The notes under the pieces are model-generated. The model did not search any database. It had not been told where the DNA came from and saw only the letters and a list, made by a program, of their open reading frames with translations. Below are positions 9,069 through 18,262 of a DNA stretch of 64,000 bases, piece by piece (positions within the stretch are counted from its first letter, which is position 1; each line of letters starts with the position of its first letter). Source of the stretch: Fischerella muscicola SAG 1427-1 = PCC 73103 (GTDB lineage: Bacteria; Cyanobacteriota; Cyanobacteriia; Cyanobacteriales; Nostocaceae). The DNA lies in the NCBI RefSeq assembly GCF_000317245.1, contig NZ_AJLJ01000063.1, positions 56,914 through 120,913 on the forward strand. Direction: 5' to 3'. Made by a program: the position numbers and the translations under genes.

Positions 9069-9779
9069 TCACACTACATTAGGGTCTTCAAATTTGTAAC
9101 CTACGCCTACAACAGTTTTAACAAAAGTGGGGTTAGCAGGATCTGGTTCTATTTTTTTTCGCAACCGCGCTACATGAGTATCTACCACCCGTTCGTCACC
9201 ATAAAAGTTATCACCCCATAGCTTGTCAATTAGTTGGGTGCGGTTCCAAACTCGACCAGGACTGCTAACAAAAGTACTCAACAAATTAAATTCTAGAGTT
9301 GTTAGCTCCAAAATTTCTGGTGGCTGAGAATCTATCTGGCGACTGATAGTACGCTGTTCTACATCTACTGTAAAATGTTGCGTACGATAAATTTGATGTT
9401 GACTAGCGCCCCGTAGACTACGTCGTAAAAGAGCGCGGACTCTAGCAACTAACTCTCTAGGGCTAAAGGGTTTAACCATATAATCATCAGCCCCAGTGGA
9501 TAAGCCAATCACTCGATCTATTTCCTCACCTTTGGCTGTCAGCATCAATATATACGGGTCTTTTATCCCTGGTTTTTGGCGAATTCTGGCACAAACTTCC
9601 AGTCCATCCAAGCTAGGAATCATTAAATCCAGAATGATTAAGTCTGGTGTTTGCTCTTGAAACATCCGCAAAGCAGTATTTCCATCGCGACAAGTACGAC
9701 AGACAAAACCTTCTTTTTCTAAAGAGTGTTGGATCAACTGAGCAATTTCCGGTTCATCCTCAACGATTAAAATATCCAT
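9069..9779 (-). CDS. OmpR-family response regulator
   Basis: An N-terminal receiver domain begins MDILIVEDEPE, with acidic pocket EDE, phospho-acceptor Asp in LIILDLMIPSLDG, and conserved Thr/Lys in MLTAKG and DYMVKPF. A winged-helix DNA-binding domain with RVVDTHVARLRKKI and VGVGYKF near the end follows. It is the partner of the histidine kinase 9 bases downstream, so the two are co-transcribed. I chose the ATG at 9779 because family proteins start right at this strand; an in-frame ATG at 9812 would add 11 atypical residues. No clear Shine-Dalgarno sequence separates the two. Target genes are unknown. Confidence 0.93.
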   Translation of the reverse strand: MDILIVEDEPEIAQLIQHSLEKEGFVCRTCRDGNTALRMFQEQTPDLIILDLMIPSLDGLEVCARIRQKPGIKDPYILMLTAKGEEIDRVIGLSTGADDYMVKPFSPRELVARVRALLRRSLRGASQHQIYRTQHFTVDVEQRTISRQIDSQPPEILELTTLEFNLLSTFVSSPGRVWNRTQLIDKLWGDNFYGDERVVDTHVARLRKKIEPDPANPTFVKTVVGVGYKFEDPNVV

Positions 9780-9895
9780 TTGAGTTAGAGACGAGTAAAA
9801 TGCACATAACAAATTAAGAGCAGTTTACTTCACAAAATATCTACTGCTCTGGCAAGATACCAGTATAGATGAGGATGAATTGATCAGGAAATTGT

Positions 9896-10585
9896 CTACT
9901 GTACGCTGGTGTTGGATAGAGGTCGGTAGTTATAAGCAGAATTAGGGTCTTTTTGAATATGTTGTTTGATTGTGTCCAAATCAATGAAGCAGTCAGCAAC
10001 ATCGATTAAGCTATCACTAGTCATTGAGCGGACGCTGACAATTTCTACTCGTACTCCTTTGTAGGCGATCGCATTGACAGCATAAGCCAAATCTCCATCC
10101 CCACTCACTAAAACCGCAGTATCGTAATAGGGTACTAAATTGATCATATCTACTGCCATTTCTACATCTAGATTGGCTTTTTTAGAACCATCTGGAAACT
10201 GGACTAATTCTTTGGTAACTACACGATAACCATTGCGACGCATCCATAAAAGAAAACCTTGCTGTTTGTCATTATTGCGGTCAACGCCTGTATAAAAGAA
10301 TGCACGCAATAGTTTTGCACCTTCTGTTAAACAATAAAGTAGTTTGGCATAGTCAATTTCAATGCCCAATTGTAAAGCTGTATAAAATAGACTGGAACCA
10401 TCAATAAAAATAGCCACACGACCACGATTTAATTGACTGAAAATTCTTGTATCTACTGAAGAATCTGATATTGTTAAATCTTCAGTTTCAATACTGGTGT
10501 CCATAATGTTCTCTCCGTGCCATTGTGGCCTTTGTTTAAGTAATTTATATTGATTTGTCTGTTTGCTAAAAGGAGTAAAATTCAT
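9896..10585 (-). CDS. NYN domain protein, LabA/DUF88 family
   Basis: The NYN (PIN-like) domain spans about residues 50-215: VAIFIDGSSLFYTAL with the first acidic residue, KANLDVEMAVDMI in the middle and VLVSGDGDLAYAV with paired aspartates near 155. LabA, a regulator of circadian output in Synechococcus, belongs to this family, and many members are predicted ribonucleases; neither role is shown here. Two starts are possible. The ATG at 10585 has AGAGGT only four bases upstream. The ATG at 10504 has GGAGAG six bases upstream and begins just before the conserved part, so it may be the true one. The gene follows the same strand as the two-component pair but is 84 bases upstream of the regulator, so linkage is uncertain. 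Confidence 0.85.
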   Translation of the reverse strand: MNFTPFSKQTNQYKLLKQRPQWHGENIMDTSIETEDLTISDSSVDTRIFSQLNRGRVAIFIDGSSLFYTALQLGIEIDYAKLLYCLTEGAKLLRAFFYTGVDRNNDKQQGFLLWMRRNGYRVVTKELVQFPDGSKKANLDVEMAVDMINLVPYYDTAVLVSGDGDLAYAVNAIAYKGVRVEIVSVRSMTSDSLIDVADCFIDLDTIKQHIQKDPNSAYNYRPLSNTSVQ

Positions 10586-11976
10586 TGATACCTCTGGATT
10601 TTAAATCTCAAAAGTTTTTCATTGGAGTTTGCCAATAGAAAAACTTTACTCATTTGTGACTGTGACAGCCCAGCATATTTGTTCATATTTGGACTCCGCA
10701 TAAATATCTGCTCTCTTTGAAAGCAGCATACTCTTTGAGGAGAGAATCAAGTTAGCCATCAGCACATAATCCTATTTTAACTAGGCTATTTAACTTCGCT
10801 TCATAGCATGATCTATCTGATGAAAATAAATGGCTGACATTACAATAAATTCATGTCAAGCGTTGTAGTTAAATATGCAACTAATGAATATTAAGATATT
10901 GTTATATCCTTACATTAACTGGACAATACCTATTTAAAAATTTACTTCTATTCCAAACTTCTTAGAGAATTTTTTTCAACAACAGAATATACATTTGACA
11001 AAATTATTATTGGGACTTTTATCTTGAAATAGTCATACTTCCAAGGAATTCAAAATCCTACATTTACGTACTCAAAAATCTTTATTTTTGCCACCTTGCA
11101 CTAGTCTCAGTACTGTGTTTTAAGAGATGTGAAATTTAGAATCTGGTTGTAGTCCATGAATTTTAGATCCTCATTGAAAAATTACGTTAGTTTTTGAGTT
11201 TATTTTTAGTCTTCAAATGCTAAAAATAAACAAATCTCTATTATTTTCTCTCTCTTTCTTAATGTATTTTGTGTTCTATCCTTACAGTTAGGCCCATAGA
11301 CACAAAGCCAAGCCTCTATTGACCAGAAGTCGCTACGCACTTACCATATGTAGTGACGTGACTTCTGTAGACGGGCTTTACCCAGCTACTCTACAAGAAG
11401 GACAGGGCTATGCCCTACGGTGTAGGGTAAGTAGCCACTTCGTATTTATGTAGATCATTCCTTAAAAGCATTTTTCACAAATCATACATATAGGACTGTT
11501 ATAAAAATCGACTTATTGCGACACTTAGGTAAGTTTTTACTTTCAAAATAGCAGAAATATTAAAATCAATATCAAAACTATTTTTGCTTAAATTTATATA
11601 ATACTCAATTTAATTGATGGTATATTGTTATTTAATCAACATTGTTATAAAAATAAAAATAAATTATTCTAATAATAAGTATTTTGAATTTTTATAACCA
11701 TTTATTAAGAGCAATCAAAATAGATAGCTTGAAAATGATTGTATGTGATGTATGGGTATAGACGCTTCGCTCAATTAAAAACAAATATATAGTATTGTTG
11801 CTATTGGGTAAATAATTTTGCGTCTTCAGTAGCTGCGATCGCATTTCTAAATCATTTGTGAAAAATAAGCTCCCCTACTTCACAGAAGTTGTTGGGAATT
11901 TATCCTCTTAATTGTCACAACTAACTTTAGGATTGCTGTACAATATATTAAATATATTAAATATATTTAATAAAAA
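10586..11976. other. 1.4 kb AT-rich intergenic region
   Basis: No open frame with coding character was found. At about 11310-11440 there is a palindrome-rich dispersed segment containing GTCGCTACGC, CTTCTGTAGACGGGC and GGGCTATGCCCTACGGTGTAGGG. At 11835-11900 there is a degenerate relative of family A (GCATTTCTAAATCATTTGTG followed by CCCCTACTTCACAGAAGT). The rest has no visible structure. Confidence 0.6.
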
Positions 11977-13386
11977 TTATTTCTGACACTGTTTTGACTG
12001 TGATTTCATTTTCTGCTGAATTTTTGGTGGAATACCTAATCTAGAATTCGCATAAAGTCTGTTAAATTCTCTCTGGTAATGAGCAGCAACAATGGGATTT
12101 TCAATTACTAAAAGTGTCTCATCATTCCCGTTATTGGCTGCTTTTGTCCAGTTGTGAGAACCTGTAATTACTGTCTTATGATCAATAACAGCAAATTTGT
12201 GGTGCAATAAATCACCTTTTGCTAAAACAGGTACGCCTACTGTTGTAATAGGATTTTTCCAAGGTTGATTATCAAGTTGATTTTTACATTTTTCACTCAG
12301 AGCTACGCCCATCATATCTAATGCTTCACTGTAGGGACGATAGGCAAATCCTGGTTCAATTAAAGCGCGAATTTTCACGTTATTGTTGTGCCGGATTTCA
12401 AGTATATTTGCCAAACGCTGTTCCGAAAAGACAAATAATGCTATATCTATAGACTGACTAGCTGAACTTAAGGTGTTTCCAATCAACCCATTACTGCTTT
12501 GTAGCCAAGTTTGCGTGGGAGAGTTAGGTGAAAACTTAACTGTGATTTGATTATCACCTAAGATAATTCGGTGAGAATTTTGTAAGGGTTTTTGTAAACC
12601 AAACTTACTGTCTGATTTACCCGATACTCCATCACCCCACATCAAGTTAAATTCTTTTGTAAATAAATCTGCTAATTCGGGACTGTAAATTTTTAATAAG
12701 TTATTAGCATTACCCAAGCTATTAGTATTAGTAAAATCGCCATGTATATCACTCATAGTAAAATTTGCAGAGGTGACAATTACAAAGCGATTGTCCACAA
12801 CTACAAATTTATGATGCATCAAACTGCTACCTTTAGAAGCATCAGCCTGATCATCAAGCAAAGGTATTTTGGCTTGATTTAAGATTACTAAAGCATCTGT
12901 TTTGTTAATTTCCTCTATACTTAGTTTTCCATCTTTATTACTATCTGCAAATAACCGATAATCTTGATAGCGTTGCTGTTCTCTTTTCTCTAATTTCTTC
13001 ACCTCGTTAACATTAAAACTACTCCAAGGACGATTATAAAGATTTTCTATAATGACTCTGACTTTGACTCCGGATTTTTGTTTATCTACAAGCGCTTGCG
13101 CTATCTTAGGTAAACGTAATTCTTGAACCGCTACATCAATTGTTGATTTTGCTTGGGAAATAGTCTCAACAATTAATTTCTCTAAATCATCCCCCTGATG
13201 AGTTTGCTGACGATAAGGTTCTAAATATTGGGAAGACTGAGAATGGTTGAAGTAAACTTGTACAAATGGATCTTGTGGTAGTGGTTCTAAGCGCTTATTA
13301 TCAGAATGGAGTCGTTGACAAGCAGATAAGATTAATATTACTAAAAATATAGAAGACAAACGCCATTGGATAGAGAAAAAAGACAC
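11977..13386 (-). CDS. Phospholipase D-like lipoprotein with an EF-hand-type insert
   Basis: The 469-residue protein starts with a lipoprotein signal (hydrophobic 10-22, lipobox LSAC with Cys23), which puts it at a membrane surface outside the cytoplasm. Two PLD/nuclease HKD motifs are complete: HHKFVVVD (His191, Lys193, Asp198) with TSANFT after it, and HHKFAVID with GSHNWT near the C-terminus. The family covers phospholipases, phospholipid synthases and nucleases such as Nuc; the substrate cannot be decided. A canonical 12-residue calcium loop, DSNKDGKLSIEE (residues 148-159), is inserted before the first HKD motif. Another PLD-specific cue is the VIIENLYNRPW segment near 111. It stands alone. 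Confidence 0.87.
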   Translation of the reverse strand: MSFFSIQWRLSSIFLVILILSACQRLHSDNKRLEPLPQDPFVQVYFNHSQSSQYLEPYRQQTHQGDDLEKLIVETISQAKSTIDVAVQELRLPKIAQALVDKQKSGVKVRVIIENLYNRPWSSFNVNEVKKLEKREQQRYQDYRLFADSNKDGKLSIEEINKTDALVILNQAKIPLLDDQADASKGSSLMHHKFVVVDNRFVIVTSANFTMSDIHGDFTNTNSLGNANNLLKIYSPELADLFTKEFNLMWGDGVSGKSDSKFGLQKPLQNSHRIILGDNQITVKFSPNSPTQTWLQSSNGLIGNTLSSASQSIDIALFVFSEQRLANILEIRHNNNVKIRALIEPGFAYRPYSEALDMMGVALSEKCKNQLDNQPWKNPITTVGVPVLAKGDLLHHKFAVIDHKTVITGSHNWTKAANNGNDETLLVIENPIVAAHYQREFNRLYANSRLGIPPKIQQKMKSQSKQCQK

Positions 13387-13426
13387 AGTAGTTTGATCAA
13401 AATTTACTTAGCTGAACAGATCTATA

Positions 13427-13467
13427 ATTCCCAAACTATGAGCTTATTAAACGCACAGTTTGGGAAT
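13427..13467. repeat. Inverted repeat ATTCCCAAACT/AGTTTGGGAAT
   Basis: Perfect 11-base arms are separated by 19 bases, upstream of the phospholipase-like gene. It could be an operator or part of a leader, or simply a dispersed palindrome. Confidence 0.5.
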
Positions 13468-13640
13468 CATCAACGAACCTTTACCTTTTCATCCTTGATC
13501 GATAATTTCGAGCAGGGTACAAGAAAGCAGATTTATGCGTGGAGTCAATTCAAAATCCACAGACTTGATCACGGCTTCAAGGGATACATCTATCCCTGTT
13601 CTCTTTAAACAACTAACAACCGATAACTGATAACTCAATC

Positions 13641-15332
13641 TTAATCAAGATGATCTTCATCGAGTTCTGCAATCGCTGGTGGTTCATCACCAGGGGTTCT
13701 TAACACCTCAACCATTTCTTGGACTTCTAGTGGTGGAGGTGGTGTGAGTCGAGAAACGCTCCAAGTGACGACAAAGTTGATTAACATACCAAGAGTCCCA
13801 ATTCCTTCAGCAGAGACTCCGAAAAACCAAGGTTGCATTCCGTAGAATTTCACCCCGACTATATAAAAGATAGTGAAGCACAAGCCAACCACCATACCAG
13901 CGATCGCTCCTTCTCGGTTTGTCCGCTTGTCAAATACTCCTAAAATAATGATTGGGAAAAAGCTAGCCGCAGCTAAACCAAAAGCAAACGCCACTACTTG
14001 AGCCACAAACCCAGGTGGATTGACGCCAAAATAACCAGCGATCGCGATCGCAAAGCCAACCATGACTCTACCTACCATGACTCGCCGGGATTCAGAAGCT
14101 CCGGGATTGATCATCCGGTAATAAATATCATGAGCGATCGCACTGGAAATTACCAACAGTAATCCCGATGCTGTCGATAAAGCTGCTGCTAAACCACCGA
14201 CTGCAACCAAAGCAATTACCCAAGGTGCTAATTTTGCCACTTCTGGCGTGGAAAGCACGATAATATCTGGGTCAATGGTAATCTCACTGGTTTTTTTATC
14301 TGGTGTTAATTCAATTCGCCCATTATTGTTGTTGTCTTTAAAGGTGAGTAACTTGGTATTCTCCCACTTTTTCGCCCAATCAAACTGATGGATTTGCTCA
14401 ATTGTTTTGTTGTGTAGGCTATCAATGAGGTTATAGCGGGCAAAAGTTGACAAAGCAGGTGCTGTTGTATACAGCAATGCAATCATTAACAACGCCCAAC
14501 CCGCAGAATAACGTGCTGACCGCACATCAGGCACTGTATAAAATCTGACGATTACATGAGGCAATCCCGCCGTTCCCACCATCAAAGCAACAGTAGTAAA
14601 TAAAACATCCAACATTGACTTATTTACGAACGGTTTCGTATATTCTTGGAAACCAAGGTCAACTTGGATTTGGTTAAGTTTCGGGACAATATCACTAAAA
14701 ACAAACGCCAATTGCGGGATAGGGTTTTTAGTCAGCAGTAAAGAGATCGCAATAGCCGGAATTAAGTAAGCAACGATTAATACGCAGTATTGGGCTACCT
14801 GAGTCCAGGTGATACCTTTCATACCTCCCAACACTGAGAAAAAACCGACGATCACCATCCCAATCACAACACCAGTACTGATGTCTACCTGCAAAAAGCG
14901 GCTAAATACAATTCCCACACCGCGCATTTGTCCAGCGACGTAAGTCATTGAGACAAAAATCGCAGCGATCACTGCAACTACACGGGCGACATTAGAGTAA
15001 TAGCGATCGCCAACAAAATCAGGAACTGTATATTTACCAAACTTCCGCAGATATGGGGCTAGTAGCAAAGCCAACAAGACATAACCGCCAGTCCAACCCA
15101 TCAAATAAATTGAACCGTCGTAACCCAAAAAAGAGATTAACCCCGCCATAGAAATAAACGAAGCGGCTGACATCCAATCAGCCGCAGTTGCTGCACCATT
15201 AGCGAGGGAGGGAACACCGTGATCGGCGACGAAAAAGCCTTTACTATCTTGAACACGAGTTCGCCAACCGATGTAGAGATATAAAATAAAAGAAAGGATA
15301 ACAAATAAAGTAGTCCAAGCTTCAACTGACAT
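13641..15332 (-). CDS. Sodium:solute symporter (SSS family, acetate/monocarboxylate type)
   Basis: The 563-residue, roughly 13-span protein has the SSS signatures GAATAADWMSAASFISMAG near residue 47, MRGVGIVFSRFLQVD and the GGLAAALSTASGLLLVISS helix. It most resembles ActP-type symporters that import small carboxylates with sodium; the substrate is an inference. It overlaps the preceding DUF4212 gene by one base (TAATG), the usual arrangement, so the two are translationally coupled. A hydrophilic loop encoded around 14270-14350 contains KDNNNNGRIEL, which resembles an EF-hand calcium loop but lacks the acidic twelfth residue. The C-terminus is acidic and cytosolic. Confidence 0.9.
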   Translation of the reverse strand: MSVEAWTTLFVILSFILYLYIGWRTRVQDSKGFFVADHGVPSLANGAATAADWMSAASFISMAGLISFLGYDGSIYLMGWTGGYVLLALLLAPYLRKFGKYTVPDFVGDRYYSNVARVVAVIAAIFVSMTYVAGQMRGVGIVFSRFLQVDISTGVVIGMVIVGFFSVLGGMKGITWTQVAQYCVLIVAYLIPAIAISLLLTKNPIPQLAFVFSDIVPKLNQIQVDLGFQEYTKPFVNKSMLDVLFTTVALMVGTAGLPHVIVRFYTVPDVRSARYSAGWALLMIALLYTTAPALSTFARYNLIDSLHNKTIEQIHQFDWAKKWENTKLLTFKDNNNNGRIELTPDKKTSEITIDPDIIVLSTPEVAKLAPWVIALVAVGGLAAALSTASGLLLVISSAIAHDIYYRMINPGASESRRVMVGRVMVGFAIAIAGYFGVNPPGFVAQVVAFAFGLAAASFFPIIILGVFDKRTNREGAIAGMVVGLCFTIFYIVGVKFYGMQPWFFGVSAEGIGTLGMLINFVVTWSVSRLTPPPPLEVQEMVEVLRTPGDEPPAIAELDEDHLD

Positions 15333-15595
15333 TATTTGTCTCTCCTTTTGATACCGTATTGGCGATCAAGTCTATCCATCTGCACGGCGTAGACAAAAAT
15401 TAACACCACAAAAATAAAAATTGAACCTTGCTGCGCCATCCAAAAGCCGACAGGTAAACCACCTATACGTAAATTGTTCAATGGCTGCACAAGCAGAATA
15501 CTACAACCAATGGATACAAACGCCCAAACAAGCAGAAGATTTCTAATCAAAGCCGTGTTTGCACGCCAGTAAGCCTGACGCTTATTTTGGTTCAT
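15332..15595 (-). CDS. DUF4212 small subunit of sodium:solute symporter
   Basis: This is an 87-residue protein with two membrane spans (about 20-42 and 55-77) and the family cues YWRANTALIRNLLLVWAFVS and FWMAQQGSIFIFVVLIFVYA. DUF4212 proteins are almost always encoded directly before an SSS symporter and are thought to be its accessory subunit. Here the stop codon shares a base with the symporter start codon. The starting ATG is the only one that keeps the conserved N-terminal region complete. Confidence 0.9.
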   Translation of the reverse strand: MNQNKRQAYWRANTALIRNLLLVWAFVSIGCSILLVQPLNNLRIGGLPVGFWMAQQGSIFIFVVLIFVYAVQMDRLDRQYGIKRRDK

Positions 15596-15644
15596 AATAA
15601 TGACTTGTTAAACGCTTAGGAAATCATTATTCTACAGAAGTGGA

Positions 15645-16481
15645 CTAACGCTGAAGATTGTTGATATTTTGCATCACTTGTTGATATAAATCCGTATTCT
15701 TTTGTTTTTGAAAAATATTTGCTGCTTGTTTGAGATCAGAAGTGGCTCCTTGTTTATCTCCAATCGCCGCGCGAGTGTTACCACGATTATTGTAAGCGGC
15801 GGCAAAATTGGGATTTAAGCGAATAGCTTGATCAAAATCATTAATAGCCCGTTGTTTATCACCTTGGGCGGAACGGGCGTTACCTCGGTTATTATAAGCA
15901 ACAGCATATTTGGGATTGAGGCGAATAGCTTGGTCGTAATCTGCGATCGCTTCGTTTCTTTTGCCCAAAGCGGCGTAGGCGTTACCTCTGTTATTGTAAG
16001 CTTCGGCATAATTGGGAGCAATACGAATGGCTTCGTTATAATCTAAAATTGCTGCATTGATATCTCCGGTTGCAGCGCGGGCATTCCCTCGGTTATTGTA
16101 GGCTTCGGCATAGTTGAGAAATAGGCGAATAGCTTCGCTGTAATCTGCGATCGCCTTTTGCTTATCATCCAGATCAAAGTGAACGAGTCCGCGCCCATTA
16201 TAAGCTTCAGCATATTTGGGATTAAGCTTGATGGCTTCGGTGTAAGCTGCGATCGCACCTTGAGCATCACCTTTGATATGTCTATACTGACCCTGAGTAT
16301 AGAAGTCTCCTGCTTTTGATGGTTTCGATGTTGGAGTCTTGGGAGGACTAACACCAATTTCGGTTACTAATACCTCATTACTCCTTGCACAAGAAACAGT
16401 TGCAAAGGCTATAAATGTCATAAGTGTAGCGATGCTAACTGTTATTCTTGTCAATTTTTGCTCCTCTAACCACAATTTCAT
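15645..16481 (-). CDS. TPR lipoprotein
   Basis: The 278-residue protein begins with a signal sequence and a lipobox-like VSC near residue 31. A short Pro/Thr/Lys-rich spacer (PPKTPTSKPSK) is followed by six consecutive 34-residue tetratricopeptide repeats, each close to AEAYNNRGNA..GD...AI.DY..AIRLNPNY. TPRs form a superhelix for protein-protein contacts; partner unknown. The repeats are very alike (NNRGNA recurs four times), which also makes opposite-strand frames look open. The gene lies 49 bases downstream of DUF4212 reading the other way around the symporter operon is not implied; all three are on the minus strand, with TPR upstream, so read-through is possible. Confidence 0.87.
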   Translation of the reverse strand: MKLWLEEQKLTRITVSIATLMTFIAFATVSCARSNEVLVTEIGVSPPKTPTSKPSKAGDFYTQGQYRHIKGDAQGAIAAYTEAIKLNPKYAEAYNGRGLVHFDLDDKQKAIADYSEAIRLFLNYAEAYNNRGNARAATGDINAAILDYNEAIRIAPNYAEAYNNRGNAYAALGKRNEAIADYDQAIRLNPKYAVAYNNRGNARSAQGDKQRAINDFDQAIRLNPNFAAAYNNRGNTRAAIGDKQGATSDLKQAANIFQKQKNTDLYQQVMQNINNLQR

Positions 16482-16892
16482 AAGTCATTCTAAATAAGTA
16501 GATGTTCCTAAAAATTGTGCTAATCAGTTTTATTAATGTTCCACTATTTTCTATATTTAACAATAAAAACTCACAAATCTCTAATTAATAAAGCAATACT
16601 AAATTATGTGTAAAAATATCTTCTAATGTCTTTTATTTTTGGGCTTTATGTGCTTGCGGTTTAGATAGCAGTTTTATGAGATTAAAAAATGAACCACAAA
16701 GGAAAGATTCTTGCAGAGAGATTTTGCGTTAGTTCTAATCTTTTAGGAGAATTGGTATAGCATTCCTAAATCATTCCTGAGAGATAAGATCCCCGACTTC
16801 TCTAAGAAGTCGGGGATCTTAGCTCTGCGATTCTCACAAATCGGATAGGAATGCTATATAACAATCTTAATGAAATTATCATATTGCAGAAT
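16482..16892. other. Intergenic region holding a complete family A element
   Basis: Apart from the MITE-like element at 16756-16858, this 411-base AT-rich gap shows no gene, tRNA or clear promoter. Confidence 0.6.
16756..16858. mobile_element. MITE-like element, family A (complete copy)
   Basis: The 103-base element has perfect 13-base terminal inverted repeats, TATAGCATTCCTA and TAGGAATGCTATA. At its centre is a near-perfect hairpin (16788-16818): GATCCCCGACTTCT, a 3-base loop and AGAAGTCGGGGATC. It has no coding capacity. The core recurs at 34384, 34679, 36690, 56681, 58239 and 59974; the right end (GAATGATTTAGGAATGCTATA) recurs at 34722 and 58281. Confidence 0.85.
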
Positions 16893-17813
16893 TTACTGAT
16901 CCTGAGTACTATCTTCTTCAGTTTTAGTGCTTAAGCGCCAAGTTTGTATTTTCTCTATCTCTAGAGATAATTGTTCAAGATTTTCGCCCAAATCTTTTTG
17001 CATTTTCTGCGTCAATGTAATGGGTAAATCTAGTTCAATACCTTTGGTTTGGATTAATTTAGCTAATTCTGTTAATGCTACTTTTATAGTTGTACGTTCA
17101 TAACTATTTAACTTTAAATCAAAAGTCTCAGATAAATTTTGAGCTTGCATAGCTTTTTTGATGCGCTCTTGTAAATGCTCATATTCTGATTTAACTATTT
17201 TCCAATTTTGTTCAACTTCTTGATATTTTTTTGCGAGTTCGCTTAAGTCTTCTGTTTGCGGTTCCGGGTTACTTTTTTGGGTTAATTCTATTAAGCGTGA
17301 ATGCACTTGAGCCAGATAAATACAGTCTAGGTAAGCATATTCTATTTGTGCTTCAGTCAAAGGTCGTTGTCCCCAGTCGCTGGTTTGTTCTTGTTTGTTA
17401 ATATGTAAGAATTTGCATAGTTTGGCAGCAAGAGTTTTCAGTTGATAGTTAGGTAATGGCAGGATATAGTAAGGAATTTTTTTTGCCATTTCTAAAGTAC
17501 AAGTGACATTTTTGGCTTTTTTATTACCCAAGAATTTCAAATCATAACTAGCATTGTGAAAGACTTTTTCTATTGCAGAATTTGTCATGATTTGACTAAT
17601 GAAATCAGCGACAATATCCGGTGACTCTAATACATCTAAAAGATAAATGCGATCGCCACTCATATCTGTTGCCTCGTCTAGTACCTGAATCAGTGACAAT
17701 CTCGGATGATTACTTTTATAATCAGCTACTTCTGTATCTATCCACAAAATTGAGCTTTGAGCAAATTCAGCAATCTGGGAACGAATAGCACTAGCCGCTG
17801 TCAGATAAGGCAT
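16893..17813 (-). CDS. Ribonuclease D-like 3'-5' exonuclease
   Basis: The N-terminal 190 residues form a DEDDy exonuclease domain. WIDTEVAD near residue 25 supplies the Asp/Glu pair, VFHNASYDLKFL near 83 the second aspartate, and AYLDCIYLAQVH near 160 the Tyr/Asp. This matches the RNase D family that trims RNA 3' ends. Instead of HRDC domains, the C-terminal 110 residues are charged, helical and coiled-coil-like (KKYQEVEQNWKIVKSEYEHL and after), which is usual for the short cyanobacterial version. At 306 residues it is below the E. coli RNase D length of about 375. It is monocistronic. Confidence 0.87.
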   Translation of the reverse strand: MPYLTAASAIRSQIAEFAQSSILWIDTEVADYKSNHPRLSLIQVLDEATDMSGDRIYLLDVLESPDIVADFISQIMTNSAIEKVFHNASYDLKFLGNKKAKNVTCTLEMAKKIPYYILPLPNYQLKTLAAKLCKFLHINKQEQTSDWGQRPLTEAQIEYAYLDCIYLAQVHSRLIELTQKSNPEPQTEDLSELAKKYQEVEQNWKIVKSEYEHLQERIKKAMQAQNLSETFDLKLNSYERTTIKVALTELAKLIQTKGIELDLPITLTQKMQKDLGENLEQLSLEIEKIQTWRLSTKTEEDSTQDQ

Positions 17814-18208
17814 GTTGAGGAAGTATGTAAAAATTAGACAATGTTTTACAAATGTATCGTTACTCTCAGATCAGGTCAAAGGCACTAGTGCTTATTATGA
17901 GATTGCCGACCGATGATTTTTGAGTTTTGTGAATTAGCGTGCGATCGCATTAGTGAACCTGTGCAACAACAGACTGAGAGCCTGAAAGCTTTACGGGGTA
18001 AAACAACAGTTTTTTAAATGATTTAATATCGCACTTAAATATTATTGTTTAGCGATCGCTCCTCTGTCTTCCTTGTCTAGCCAAAATATTAGATAAATTT
18101 TGTTTATTAATTACGATAAGATTTTTTCCTTGACTCATCTAGTCCTTGATCGAGTACAGTTTTTAGGAAACTCCAAAAACTAAATAATTTCACAACCAAG
18201 CATGAAAA

Positions 18209-18242
18209 AACCTCACCCTGTTCTATCGGATGAGGTGAGGTT
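18209..18242 (-). terminator. Rho-independent terminator of the beta-propeller gene
   Basis: Read on the minus strand, AACCTCACC pairs perfectly with GGTGAGGTT around a 16-base loop, and the right arm runs directly into TTTTTT. It lies 21 bases past the stop codon of the gene that ends at 18263. Confidence 0.85.
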
Positions 18243-18262
18243 ACTTTCAAGTCAACTATTTA

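Noticed and set aside
13366..13608. 80-residue plus-strand frame between the phospholipase-like and symporter genes
   Set aside because: Composition looks random and it overlaps the start of the phospholipase-like gene; the region is better explained as promoter and inverted repeat.
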